A stretch of DNA of 64,000 nucleotides. Origin: Methylococcus sp. Mc7 (GTDB lineage: Bacteria; Pseudomonadota; Gammaproteobacteria; Methylococcales; Methylococcaceae). Every line of letters starts with the position of its first letter. Positions within the stretch are counted from its first letter, which is position 1. Positions 1 through 8,298 of this stretch are shown one piece after another. A program made the position numbers and the translations under genes. The DNA lies in the NCBI RefSeq assembly GCF_019285515.1, contig NZ_CP079095.1:496001-560000 (forward strand), in the 5' to 3' direction. The notes below the pieces were generated by a model. It ran no database searches, was not told the DNA's origin, and saw nothing but the letters and a program-made list of their open reading frames with translations.

Positions 1-420
1 GCTGCCGCCCGGCCCGAAACCGACGACGCTGTAGGCGTCCTTCCGCCCGCCCGCTTCCATCCCCGGCGTACCGACCGGCATCCCGGGCACGCTCAGGCCC
101 AGGAGCGGCGCTTTGGCGTCCAGCAGCTTGCGGATGTCCGCCGCCGGCACATGGCCCTCGATGCGGTAGCCGCCGATCACCGCGGTATGGCAGGACGCCA
201 GATTCTCCGGTACGCCCAGTTCGCGCTTTACCGCCGCCATGTCGTCCTTGACGATGTCCTTGACGGCGAAACCGTTCGCCTGGATGTGTTCCACCCACTT
301 CTTGCAGCAGCCGCAGGTCGGGCTGCGGTATACCGTCGCCTCCACGGGCGCGGGCTTTTCCTTGGCGGACAAAGGAAGGGCGGCGCACAGTGCCAGCCCC
401 AAAAGTATCGTTCTGCGCAT
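1..420 (-). CDS. DUF411 metal-binding secreted protein (3' end beyond window)
   Basis: Reading leftward from an ATG at 420, the frame opens with a signal peptide (MRRTILLGLALCAALPLSA). A mature domain follows with a CGCC motif (SPTCGCCKKW), a second Cys-His pair (ASCHTAVIGGY) and the IEGHVPA segment typical of DUF411 proteins, periplasmic proteins usually found with copper resistance genes. The frame stays open to base 1, so the C-terminus lies outside the window; about 140 residues are visible. Metal identity is not shown by the sequence; copper is inferred from the family. The neighbour yjbQ lies 26 bp upstream on the same strand, so co-transcription is possible. Confidence 0.85.
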   Translation of the reverse strand, partial: MRRTILLGLALCAALPLSAKEKPAPVEATVYRSPTCGCCKKWVEHIQANGFAVKDIVKDDMAAVKRELGVPENLASCHTAVIGGYRIEGHVPAADIRKLLDAKAPLLGLSVPGMPVGTPGMEAGGRKDAYSVVGFGPGGS

Positions 421-446
421 ATGGGCCTCGGTGCTTGGTTTGTGGA

Positions 447-866
447 TCAGTCGCCGTGCAAGGTGGCGACGAGGGAGCGGGCTCCGCCGTGCGTCCGGTG
501 CTCGCCCAGATAGATTCCCTGCCAGGTCCCCAAGGCCAGCCGGCCCTGCCGCACGGGAACGGTCACGCTGTTGCCGACCAGGGTGGCCTTGATGTGGGCC
601 GGCATGTCGTCATCCCCTTCCAGGGTGTGGCGGTAATAAGGGGCCCGCTCCGGCACCTGCGCCAGCAGATAGGATTCGAGATCGCGGCGCACGTCGGCGT
701 CGGCGTTTTCGTTGATGGTCAGGGAAGCGGAGGTGTGCTGGATGAAGAAATGGGCAAGACCCTGGCGAAACCGCTCGAGCTCGGGCAAGTTCGCCGTGAT
801 TTCCGCAGTGATCAGATGGAATCCCCGCGAGCGAGGCTTGAGAACGATCGTCTTCTGAAACCACAT
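447..866 (-). CDS. yjbQ: YjbQ / UPF0047 family protein
   Basis: A 139-residue protein of the usual length for this family, with the conserved HTSASLTINENAD block, DVRRDLE, the PYYRHTLEGDDDMPAHIK segment and LGTWQGIYLGEHR near the C-terminus. Members form beta-rich trimers with a metal site made from conserved His and Asp residues, and some show weak thiamin-phosphate synthase activity in complementation tests; the true substrate is not settled. It sits in the same direction as the DUF411 gene but nothing ties it functionally to its neighbours. Confidence 0.9.
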   Translation of the reverse strand: MWFQKTIVLKPRSRGFHLITAEITANLPELERFRQGLAHFFIQHTSASLTINENADADVRRDLESYLLAQVPERAPYYRHTLEGDDDMPAHIKATLVGNSVTVPVRQGRLALGTWQGIYLGEHRTHGGARSLVATLHGD

Positions 867-925
867 GAATGCGACACTGCCGCCCTACACCCGGCGTAAT
901 CTACCACAGGCCGGCCGGAAGCGGG

Positions 926-1552
926 TCAGGTGTCGCGCTGGCCGTGGACGGTCAGCAGCAAACGCCGGGGCATTTGACCCAGTCCGCGGGGGAAATCCAA
1001 CACCTGCCTCGCTTTCGGGGTGGTGATGGCGACGGCATAGGGCGGCACCAGATCGGGGGACGCCGCGACGCGATACATGCCGTCGGAAGCTTCCGTTTCC
1101 CCCTCTCCCCGCGCCATATCGAAGCGCCGCGATTTGAGGGCGCCTCCATAAAGGCAAGCCAGTTGCAGCCCACCGGTTTCCTCTTCGACGGCACCGGCGT
1201 CCAGGATGCGGAGCCGCAACACCGCATATTCGGTCCGGTGCCAGTCGCACCAGCGGCAGGTCAGCTGGGTGACGTCCCACACCCAAGCCCGGTAGCCCGG
1301 AATGTCCCGGGCCCAGGAAAGCAGAGAGCGGAAGTCGAAGTTTTCGAAATCGATGCCGCGCGTCACATCGAGCCGCACCATCTGCCGCAGCAAGGTATCG
1401 ACGAAACCGCCCAGGGCCGCGTCGGGCTCGCGGTGGCAGACCCGCAGGTCCACGCCCGGCTTGCTCTCGCGGAACAGCTCATCCGCGTCCTCGGCTATTG
1501 CAGCCACCAGATCCGCCTCACCCTGTGCGATGACTCTCGCCAATGCCGCCAT
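926..1552 (-). CDS. Hypothetical protein with CxxC-His motif
   Basis: A 208-residue frame that I do not recognise. The ATG at 1552 is preceded by GGAGG at good spacing, which supports the start. The protein has no signal peptide or membrane segment. A CRWCDWHRTEY segment near the middle (about residue 100) could bind a metal, followed by a beta-rich half and a basic C-terminus. GC-skewed codon use matches the neighbours, so it looks like a resident gene. It may be co-transcribed with yjbQ 59 bp downstream. The function is unknown. Confidence 0.65.
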   Translation of the reverse strand: MAALARVIAQGEADLVAAIAEDADELFRESKPGVDLRVCHREPDAALGGFVDTLLRQMVRLDVTRGIDFENFDFRSLLSWARDIPGYRAWVWDVTQLTCRWCDWHRTEYAVLRLRILDAGAVEEETGGLQLACLYGGALKSRRFDMARGEGETEASDGMYRVAASPDLVPPYAVAITTPKARQVLDFPRGLGQMPRRLLLTVHGQRDT

Positions 1553-1693
1553 GTCTTGCCTCCATCGAACTGGAACCGCTCGAGCGCGTATCGTTTCCCA
1601 AGCAAGGTTCGCTCCAACCTGGAAGCAAGCATAGCCGGAGAATATGACAACTTGTATTCCTCAACGGCGAAACGGCGTGTTTCGGAACCTCCC

Positions 1694-2110
1694 CTAGGGG
1701 CCGGCAACGCGGTGCAGTTCCAGATCGGCGCGGTCGGGATGGCCGAAAGTCAGCACCGGCACACCATGCCGGGACGCGAGCACCGTCTCGCCGTCCTGCT
1801 TGACCACGGCCCTCACCCGGTAATGCCGGTCTTCCGCCACCACCCGCCGGTCGAACGACACTTCGAAGGACACCGGCGACGAACCGGGCCAGGTGTCCTC
1901 GGCCATGCCGACCAGCACCGGCCGGACGTCGTGGCGTGTCACGTCTTCCAGGCTGACGATCAGTTCCGCGTTCGGATTCAGCTCCACGCGCTCGCGCCAG
2001 CTCACCGTGCCGGTGACTTTGGCGAAATGGGGATTGGTTTCATCGCTGTGAAACAGGCTGCATGCGGACAGGAACAGCGGCGCAGCCAGTGCGAAAGCCA
2101 GGAATTTCAT
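1694..2110 (-). CDS. YbaY-family lipoprotein
   Basis: A 138-residue lipoprotein: MKFLAFALAAPLFLSAC is a signal peptide ending in a lipobox, so the mature protein should start at an acylated Cys. The body (VTGTVSWRERVELNPNAE, then VSLEDVTRHD and a second beta-sandwich half) fits the YbaY/PF09619 fold of unknown function. I chose the ATG at 2110 rather than one 12 codons upstream because AGGAG stands just before it and the signal peptide starts there. It follows the yhhJ-like gene by 39 bp on the same strand and may be the last gene of that operon. Confidence 0.8.
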   Translation of the reverse strand: MKFLAFALAAPLFLSACSLFHSDETNPHFAKVTGTVSWRERVELNPNAELIVSLEDVTRHDVRPVLVGMAEDTWPGSSPVSFEVSFDRRVVAEDRHYRVRAVVKQDGETVLASRHGVPVLTFGHPDRADLELHRVAGP

Positions 2111-2149
2111 CGGGACTCCTTTGAGACATGGGGAAGGAAGAAACACCGC

Positions 2150-3289
2150 TCAGCCCACCTGCCGCGCGACGGTATGCCTGAAGCGGGCCAGGGCCAGCAA
2201 GAAAAACAGCGCGCCGATGCCGGCCATGATCAGGAACTGCAGCCAGACGGCTGCGAAACCCGCGCCGCGGTAAAGCACGGCCTGCGCGATCTTGACGTAA
2301 TGCGTCGAGGCGAACAACGCCATCACCCGCTGGATCGGTTCCGGCATGCTGTCCAGAGGAACGGTATTGCCGGACAGCGTGGTGATCGGAAACACCACCA
2401 GAATGCACAGCAGCCCGAGTTGGGGCATCGAACGTGCCACCGTGGCGAGGAAGATGCCGATCGCGGTGGAAGTGAACAGATACAGCGCCGTGGCGGCCAG
2501 GAACAATGGCAGCGATCCCGCCAGCGGCACGCCGAGCACGCCCTCCACGACCAGGGTCAATGACAGGCCGACCGCCACGACCACCACCAGGCCGTTGGCC
2601 CAGATCTTCGCGCACACGATCTCGAAGGGGCCGAGCGGCAGGGTCAGCAGGTGCTCGACGGTGCCGCGCTCCCGTTCCCGCATCAGCGCGGCGCCGGAGG
2701 TGATGATGGAAAGCAGATTGACCACGTTGATGAGGACCATCACCGAGACGAACCAGCTTTCCTGGGCATTGGGATTGTAAAGGGTGCGTATCGCCAGATT
2801 GACGCCGGCATCCGCAGGGGTGACCCCGTTCCTACCGAAACCGGCGGCCTCTTCGCGGATGATCCGTTCGATGTAGCCGGCGCCGATGCCGGCCTGGCTC
2901 ATCGCCGTCGCATCGACGTCGACCTGGATTTCCGGCTGTCTTCCGGCCAGAAAATCGGCCTGGAAGCGGGGCGGAACGTCGATCACGAAGGCGTAGCGGC
3001 CGGCATCGAGCATGCTGTCCACCTGGTCCATCGGCAGCGGATCGGGCAGCAGAAAATAAGGCTGCGGCAGGGCGGCGACGATCTCCCTGGACAACTCGGA
3101 GCGGTCCTCGTCCACCACCGCCACCGCCCCGTTCCGGAGCTCCAACATGCCGCGGCTGGCGGGAATGTAGATCATCACGGTGAAGCCGTAGACGATCAGG
3201 ATCAGCATGGCCAGGTCGCGGCGGAGACTGGCCAGCTCCTTCAGCCCCAGGCGGAAAATCGTGCGCAGACGTCCCCCTTTCTTCATCAC
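2150..3289 (-). CDS. yhhJ: ABC-2 type transporter permease, YhhJ family
   Basis: A 379-residue inner-membrane permease of the ABC2_membrane_3 type: one N-terminal membrane helix (about residues 26-45), a long periplasmic domain (about 50-175), then five or six closely spaced helices ending at about 370. The segment RERERGTVEHLLTLPLGPFEI is the typical coupling region of this family. In E. coli, YhhJ is encoded after YhiI and RbbA; here the same three genes are present but a small gene on the other strand separates yhhJ from rbbA, so yhhJ probably has its own promoter in 3290-3460. The substrate is unknown. MMKK gives two possible ATG starts, 3289 and 3286. Confidence 0.88.
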   Translation of the reverse strand: MMKKGGRLRTIFRLGLKELASLRRDLAMLILIVYGFTVMIYIPASRGMLELRNGAVAVVDEDRSELSREIVAALPQPYFLLPDPLPMDQVDSMLDAGRYAFVIDVPPRFQADFLAGRQPEIQVDVDATAMSQAGIGAGYIERIIREEAAGFGRNGVTPADAGVNLAIRTLYNPNAQESWFVSVMVLINVVNLLSIITSGAALMRERERGTVEHLLTLPLGPFEIVCAKIWANGLVVVVAVGLSLTLVVEGVLGVPLAGSLPLFLAATALYLFTSTAIGIFLATVARSMPQLGLLCILVVFPITTLSGNTVPLDSMPEPIQRVMALFASTHYVKIAQAVLYRGAGFAAVWLQFLIMAGIGALFFLLALARFRHTVARQVG

Positions 3290-3382
3290 AGCATTCCGGT
3301 CGGAAATGCGGCCGGGCCGGAGGGAGTCTCATTCACATAAAGATGGTGTGGTTTTTCCGTCTGGTCCATAATTGCCACACGA

Positions 3383-3413
3383 TTGACGCCGTGTTTCCCC
3401 TGCATGACACAAT
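3383..3413 (+). promoter_or_regulatory. Weak sigma70-like promoter for the small membrane protein
   Basis: TTGACG at 3383-3388 and CACAAT at 3408-3413, with 19 bp between, lie about 50 bp before the start at 3461. Spacing is longer than ideal, so this is only a candidate. Confidence 0.25.
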
Positions 3414-3460
3414 GCGGCGCATCGTTCACACGTCGATATACAACTATATCAGGAGGACCG

Positions 3461-3733
3461 ATGGACCTTTCAGTTATCGCAATCGCAGTGGGCCTGCTGG
3501 CTTATGTGCTCTACGCAGTCTATTCCTCGCCCGCCCCCGGGAAAGCGGCGGCGGCCTCGGCGCCGGCAAGCGATGCGGAAACCGCCACGCAGGACGAATC
3601 TCCGATCCTGGCTCAAACCGCGGCGGCGGCGCCGGAAACCGCCTCCGAGGAGCCGGAACCGGCAGCCGCCGATCCCAGTGACACCGTGATGTCGCTGGAA
3701 ACGGAAGCAGCCGCGAAGGCCGCCGCAGGCTGA
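3461..3733 (+). CDS. Small Ala-rich single-span membrane protein
   Basis: A 90-residue protein starting at ATG 3461, placed there by a perfect AGGAGG at 3451-3456. It has one N-terminal membrane helix (about residues 4-22, with no charged residue before it) and a long, low-complexity tail rich in Ala, Glu and Pro, predicted disordered. I do not recognise a family. It lies between yhhJ and rbbA but on the opposite strand and converges on the rbbA 3' end, with a shared hairpin at 3750-3772. The strong ribosome site and intact frame argue for real translation; a role with the transporter is only a guess from position. Confidence 0.7.
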   Translation: MDLSVIAIAVGLLAYVLYAVYSSPAPGKAAAASAPASDAETATQDESPILAQTAAAAPETASEEPEPAAADPSDTVMSLETEAAAKAAAG

Positions 3734-3749
3734 CCGATCATCACGCCGT

Positions 3750-3772
3750 CGGGCGGAACCGCCATCCGCCCG
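3750..3772. terminator. Hairpin between convergent genes
   Basis: CGGGCGG (3750-3756) and CCGCCCG (3766-3772) form a perfect 7-bp stem with a 9-base loop. It lies in the 45 bp between the small plus-strand gene and the end of rbbA, so it could end transcription from both sides. There is no T-run on either side, so the assignment is tentative. Confidence 0.45.
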
Positions 3773-3778
3773 GCCGGC

Positions 3779-6502
3779 TCAGCGTCCCCGCGAGGGAAGC
3801 AGGAAGAGGCTGAGCCCGAGGTAGGCCAGCACGAAGACCAGCAGCACCGCGTGGTTGAGGTACAGCTCGGGGAACCCCAGAGCCTTGGTGAACGCCCCGA
3901 CGCTGATGGTCAAAAACCAGGACGTCGGAAACCCGTAGCCCATCACGGCCGCCGCGCCCGTCTGCGAAGCCGCAGGCGCCAGGAAACCGGAAAAATTGAT
4001 GGCGGGCACGATGGACAGCAGGAACGCCGCGAACAGGGCGGCGATCTGCGAGCGCGTGAATGCCGAAATCAGCAGTCCCCAGCCGGTGGTCCCCGCAACC
4101 GCCAGCGCGGCGCCCAGCAGCAGGGCCGACAGGTCCCCCTTCACCGGTACGCCGAACAGCCACAGCGCCAGCGCAATCAAGGACAAGGCGTTGACCAGGC
4201 CCACCACGACGTAGGGGAGCTGCTTGCCCAGCAGGAACTCCAGACGGGTCGAGGGCGTGGCATACAGATTCGTGATCGACCCCATCTCCTTTTCCCGCAC
4301 TACGCTGACCGCCGTGAGAATCGGCGGGATCACCGCCAGCATCACCGCGATCACGCCCGGCACCAGAGCGTAGACGCTCTTCAGATCCGGGTTGTAGCGG
4401 AAACGGGTTTCCACCCGCAGCGGCGGCGCCACGCCTCGGCCCGGGCTTTCGTCGATCATGTCGCTGCGGAAGCGGGCGTGCACGGCCTCCACATAACCTT
4501 GCACCGTGTTGGCGCGGAACGGGATGCTGCCGTCGATGCGGATGCCCACTTCGGCCGGACGCCCCGCCTTGAGGTCCCGCCCGAACCCCGGCGGAATCTC
4601 CACGGCGAAGTTGAGCTGCCCCCGCGCCATCCGCCGCAGGAGGTCCTCGTCGTCTCGCAGCGGCGCCCGCTCCTCGAAATAGCGCGAATGCGCAAAGTGC
4701 TCCAGATATCGGCGGCTTTCCGGCGTACGGTCGTAGTCGAGGACCGCGTAGGGCAGATGCTCGACGTCCAGCGAAATCCCGTAGCCCATGACCACCATCA
4801 GCAGCATCGGCCCTATCAGCGCAAAAGCCAAGCGGATCGGGTCCCGCGCCAGCTCCATGGTCTCGCGCCAGACATAGGCCTTGAAGCGGCGGGGACTGAA
4901 CCAGGGGCTGGCTTCGGGTGCCGAGCCGGCGACTCCCGAGGCGAAGGAAGGAACGGTCGCGGCTGCGCCGGGCGGGGGAATGCTCTCCCGTTCCAGGCAA
5001 GCGATGAAGGCGTCCTCCAGCGAGGGCACCCCCGCCTCCCGCACCAGCTCGGCGGGTGCGCCCTGGGCGAGCACCCTTCCTGCGTGCATCAGCGAGATGC
5101 GGTCGCAGCGTGCCGCCTCGTTCATGAAATGGGTCGAGATGAAGATCGTCACGCCTTTCTCGCGCGACAGCTCTACCAGAATCTCCCAGAAACGGTCGCG
5201 GGCGACCGGATCGACGCCCGAAGTCGGCTCGTCCAGGATCAGCAGCTCGGGCTCGTGGACCAACGCCACCGCCAGCGACAGGCGCTGGCGGATACCCAGC
5301 GGCAGCGATTCGGCCAGGGCGTCCTGGTGCGCGGCCAGGTCCATGCGGGACACCAGCTCCGCGATCCTGGCTTCGAGCGCGGAAGGCGCCAGACCGAAGA
5401 TATGGGCATGCAGTTCCAGGTTCTGCCTGACTGTCAGCTCGGTGTAGAGCGAAAACCCCTGCGACATGAAGCCGATGCGGCGGCGCATCGCCGAATTGCC
5501 CGACGCCACCGGCTGGCCGAACAGCGAGGCCGAACCGGCGCTGGCCGGCAGGAGGCCGGTGAGCATCTTCATGGTCGTGGTCTTGCCGCAGCCGTTCGAG
5601 CCGAGGAAACCGAAGATTTCGCCGCGCTCGATCCGGAAGCTGACCCCGTCCACGGCCAGGAAATCGCCGAAGCGGCGGGTGAGCCCGCTGGCCTCGATCG
5701 CCGCCTCGCCCCGGCCGTTCCACCGCGGCGGGATCACGAGCGCCTCATGCCCCCGCCTTTTTTCCGGCGGCAACAGGGCCACGTAGGCCGACTCCATGTC
5801 GGCGGTGCCGGTGCGGGCCAGCAGTTCCGCCGCGGTCCCGATCGCGAGGACGCGTCCGGCGTCCATGGCGACCAGACGGTCGAAGCGCGCGGCCTCCTCC
5901 ATGTAGGCGGTGGCGACCAGGACGCTCATGCCCGGCCGCTCATGCCTCAGCGTGTCGATCAGCTCCCAGAACTGCCGCCGCGACAGCGGATCGACGCCGG
6001 TGGTCGGCTCGTCGAGAATCAACAGGTCCGGTTCGTGCAGCAAGGCGCAGCAGAGGCCGAGCTTCTGCTTCATCCCGCCGGAAAGCTTCCCGGCCGGACG
6101 GTCGCGGAAAGGCGCGAGCCCCACTGCCGCCAGCAGACGCTCGATCCGCCGCCGGCGCTCGTCTCCGGCGAAACCGAACAAACGGCCGAAGAACTCGGCG
6201 TTCTCCCACACCGAGAGCGTCGCGTACAGGTTGTGCCCCAGCCCCTGCGGCATGTAGGCGATGCGGTAGCACAAGCGCCGGTGCGCCTTCGGATCGGCGA
6301 TGTCCTCGCCGAACACTTCGATACGCCCCGCCTGGCGCTCCCGGACGCCGGCGATCAAACCCAGGAGGGTCGATTTCCCCACCCCGTCCGGACCGACGAA
6401 GCCGGTCAGCCCGCCGGCCGGCAATTCCAACGAGATGCCCGCGAGCGCTTCGACCCCGCCGTAGCGGTGGCGGCACTCCTCGACCCGGACGATGGCGCTC
6501 AT
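3779..6502 (-). CDS. rbbA: RbbA-type fused ABC transporter (two ATPase domains plus permease)
   Basis: A 907-residue protein, close to the about 910 of E. coli RbbA (YhiH). NBD1 (about residues 5-235) has Walker A GPDGVGKST, signature LSGGMKQKL and LILDEPTTGVDP. NBD2 (about 270-500) has Walker A GSNGCGKTT, LILDEPTSGVDP and the altered signature LPLGIRQRL, which I recall as typical of this family. A permease domain with about six helices (about 540-905) completes it, so one chain holds both ATP sites and one membrane half. Its start overlaps the end of the HlyD-like gene by 4 bp (ATGA), implying coupled translation. RbbA has also been reported to bind ribosomes; export with YhiI and YhhJ is the role suggested by context. 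Confidence 0.9.
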   Translation of the reverse strand: MSAIVRVEECRHRYGGVEALAGISLELPAGGLTGFVGPDGVGKSTLLGLIAGVRERQAGRIEVFGEDIADPKAHRRLCYRIAYMPQGLGHNLYATLSVWENAEFFGRLFGFAGDERRRRIERLLAAVGLAPFRDRPAGKLSGGMKQKLGLCCALLHEPDLLILDEPTTGVDPLSRRQFWELIDTLRHERPGMSVLVATAYMEEAARFDRLVAMDAGRVLAIGTAAELLARTGTADMESAYVALLPPEKRRGHEALVIPPRWNGRGEAAIEASGLTRRFGDFLAVDGVSFRIERGEIFGFLGSNGCGKTTTMKMLTGLLPASAGSASLFGQPVASGNSAMRRRIGFMSQGFSLYTELTVRQNLELHAHIFGLAPSALEARIAELVSRMDLAAHQDALAESLPLGIRQRLSLAVALVHEPELLILDEPTSGVDPVARDRFWEILVELSREKGVTIFISTHFMNEAARCDRISLMHAGRVLAQGAPAELVREAGVPSLEDAFIACLERESIPPPGAAATVPSFASGVAGSAPEASPWFSPRRFKAYVWRETMELARDPIRLAFALIGPMLLMVVMGYGISLDVEHLPYAVLDYDRTPESRRYLEHFAHSRYFEERAPLRDDEDLLRRMARGQLNFAVEIPPGFGRDLKAGRPAEVGIRIDGSIPFRANTVQGYVEAVHARFRSDMIDESPGRGVAPPLRVETRFRYNPDLKSVYALVPGVIAVMLAVIPPILTAVSVVREKEMGSITNLYATPSTRLEFLLGKQLPYVVVGLVNALSLIALALWLFGVPVKGDLSALLLGAALAVAGTTGWGLLISAFTRSQIAALFAAFLLSIVPAINFSGFLAPAASQTGAAAVMGYGFPTSWFLTISVGAFTKALGFPELYLNHAVLLVFVLAYLGLSLFLLPSRGR

Positions 6503-7464
6503 CGCTGCAAGGGCGGCCAGGACGCCTCCGGCGAAAGTTTGACGTAAGCCACGCCGGGCATGCCGGGCTTGACCAGACCGCGATGGGCGCGGAGGAATTC
6601 CGGATCGACCTGGGCCTTCAGGCGGAACATCAGCTTCTGCCGCTCGCTGGAAGTCTCCACCTGCTTGGGCGTGAACTGGGCCTTGGGCGAGACGAACACC
6701 AGCCGCGCCGGCAGCGGCAGGTCCGGCAGGGCGTCCAGCACGATGCGCGCCTCGCCGCCGATCGCCGCCTGCCCGGCTTCGGCCTCGCCGAGGTAGAGAA
6801 TCATGTAGACGTCGTTCAGATCGATGAGGGTCAGCGCCTTGCCGCCTCTGGGGAGCACCTCGCCCGGCTCCGACAGTTTGTACAGGACCCTGGCCTCCTT
6901 GGGGGCCAGGAGCACGCTCTCCCGTACCACCGATTCGATCCGGCGCTTTTCGGCGGCGACGGCGTCGATCCCGGCTTCCGCCTCGCCGATCCGCGACTGG
7001 GCCGCATCGAGCCGGGCGACGGCGTTCCTCAGCTCGGTGCGGTCGTGATCCAGTTTCTCGGCCGAAACCGCCGCCTGTTCGACCAGGCGGGACGAGCGCC
7101 TGAAGATGTTCTGCGCCAGTTCCAGATCGTGCCGGGCCACCCGCAGCATCTGGCCGGCATAACCGAGCGATTCCCGCGCCCGCTTGAGCTCCGCCTCGAT
7201 GTTCTGCAACTGCGCCTGTTCCTCACTGGTATCGATGCGGACCAGCGGCTGGCCCGGAGCGACGTCGTCGCCCTCATACACCAGCACCTCGGCGATACGC
7301 CCGCCATACTTGGCGCCCACATCGATCTCGGTGGCCTCCAGGCGACCGTTGCCGCGGGCGATGCCGGGCGGCAACTCACGGGCATGGCGGTCGCGCCAGA
7401 CACCGAGACCGACGGCGCCGGCGACCAGGAACACTGCGACTAGGGCGATAACAGCTTTGTTCAC
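6499..7464 (-). CDS. yhiI: HlyD/YhiI-type periplasmic adaptor of the RbbA system
   Basis: A 321-residue membrane fusion protein: one N-terminal membrane anchor (about residues 5-22), first lipoyl-like half (GGRIAEVLVYEGDDVAPGQP), a coiled-coil hairpin (about 85-180), second lipoyl half (ALTLIDLNDVYMILYLGE) and a beta-barrel domain. This order is that of YhiI and other HlyD adaptors that link an inner-membrane ABC transporter to an outer-membrane channel. No outer-membrane factor gene is in the window. It begins the yhiI-rbbA pair. The start at 7464 gives the membrane anchor exactly; about 105 bp separates it from the hepT-like gene on the same strand. Confidence 0.88.
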   Translation of the reverse strand: MNKAVIALVAVFLVAGAVGLGVWRDRHARELPPGIARGNGRLEATEIDVGAKYGGRIAEVLVYEGDDVAPGQPLVRIDTSEEQAQLQNIEAELKRARESLGYAGQMLRVARHDLELAQNIFRRSSRLVEQAAVSAEKLDHDRTELRNAVARLDAAQSRIGEAEAGIDAVAAEKRRIESVVRESVLLAPKEARVLYKLSEPGEVLPRGGKALTLIDLNDVYMILYLGEAEAGQAAIGGEARIVLDALPDLPLPARLVFVSPKAQFTPKQVETSSERQKLMFRLKAQVDPEFLRAHRGLVKPGMPGVAYVKLSPEASWPPLQR

Positions 7465-7569
7465 GCGGACCTGTCCGATTTCGCCAGTGCCAGCTTTAGC
7501 ACCGCCATGGCGGAACGCGTCCTCTTTCGTCCATCATCCTTCGGCAATGGCATCCTCACCCACACCTGT

Positions 7570-7932
7570 TCATCCCGAGCGCTCCTTGAGTTCGCGGAGT
7601 TTGGGCAGCGGCACGGGAATATCCCTGCGAACAATGCTCCAATGCGTATCGTTGTCGATTCCAAGATAGCCGTGAATCAGACGATTACGGGTCGCCACGA
7701 TCAGCCGCCAGGGAATTCCGGGATTCGCTTGGCGCACGCTGTCCGGGATATGAGTGGCCGCCTCCCCGATCAATTCGAGATTGCGCACCGTAGCGTCGTA
7801 GGTGATGCCGCTGGCTTCAAAACCGGCTTGGTCCAGTCCCTCGCTGTAGGTCATCACCCTTTCCGCAAAATTGATCATATCGTCGATATAAAACCGCCAT
7901 TCGCGCAACGGCGCACCATCGCCCTCAGACAT
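7570..7932 (-). CDS. hepT: HepT-like toxin (DUF86), RNase or AMPylation-target type
   Basis: A 120-residue all-helical HEPN protein with the RNRLIHGY motif near residue 83-90, which is the RX4-6H active-site motif of HepT/DUF86 toxins; DIPVPLPKLRELKE at the C-terminus is also typical. Known HepT proteins are RNases, and partner MntA proteins silence them by adding AMP groups to a C-terminal Tyr; the HGY here keeps that Tyr. The start overlaps the end of the nucleotidyltransferase gene by 8 bp, the normal arrangement for the pair. Confidence 0.9.
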   Translation of the reverse strand: MSEGDGAPLREWRFYIDDMINFAERVMTYSEGLDQAGFEASGITYDATVRNLELIGEAATHIPDSVRQANPGIPWRLIVATRNRLIHGYLGIDNDTHWSIVRRDIPVPLPKLRELKERSG

Positions 7933-8215
7933 CGACGGCCTCCCGCTCGATGAAAGGCCGCAGTTCCGGGCGCAACGCTTTTTCGGTCACCAGGTCCACC
8001 GGCACCCCCAGCAGATCTTCCAGATAGAACTGCACTCCAAAGTAACGCTCCGAGGTCGCAGGACCGTCGAAAGCGATGAGGACATCCACGTCGCTGTCTT
8101 CCCTCGCGGTTCCTCGCACCGTCGAGCCGAACAACGCCAGACGAGTGACCCCGAACCGGCGAACCAGCTCGTCTTTATGTTGAGCGAGACTCTGCATGGC
8201 GAAAGATCGGTTCAT
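7925..8215 (-). CDS. mntA: MntA-like nucleotidyltransferase antitoxin
   Basis: A 96-residue minimal nucleotidyltransferase with the GSxxRGxxxxxSDxD signature (FGSTVRGTAREDSDVDVL, about residues 29-46) and a third acidic residue in VPVDLV. It matches the MntA antitoxin that AMPylates HepT. It is encoded directly upstream of and overlapping hepT, so the two form a two-gene toxin-antitoxin operon. The region upstream (8216-8298) is only 83 bp and separates it from the large secreted protein gene on the same strand. Confidence 0.9.
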   Translation of the reverse strand: MNRSFAMQSLAQHKDELVRRFGVTRLALFGSTVRGTAREDSDVDVLIAFDGPATSERYFGVQFYLEDLLGVPVDLVTEKALRPELRPFIEREAVDV

Positions 8216-8298
8216 ACTGAATTCGGGAAAAAACCGACGATGACGTCATGATGCCACCTCACGGAGCCTTCCGGGATGACGAATGCAGTCTCTCCGGT

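Noticed and set aside
1553-1693. Promoter with TTGTCA and TATGCT on the minus strand
   Set aside because: The spacing of 11 bp is too short for a sigma70 promoter.
3741-5723. Open frame of 660 codons on the same strand as rbbA
   Set aside because: Arg- and Gly-rich translation of the wrong frame of rbbA, with no recognised motif.
7461-7664. Small frame of 67 codons between hepT and yhiI
   Set aside because: Overlaps the hepT end, has no ribosome site and an unconvincing composition.
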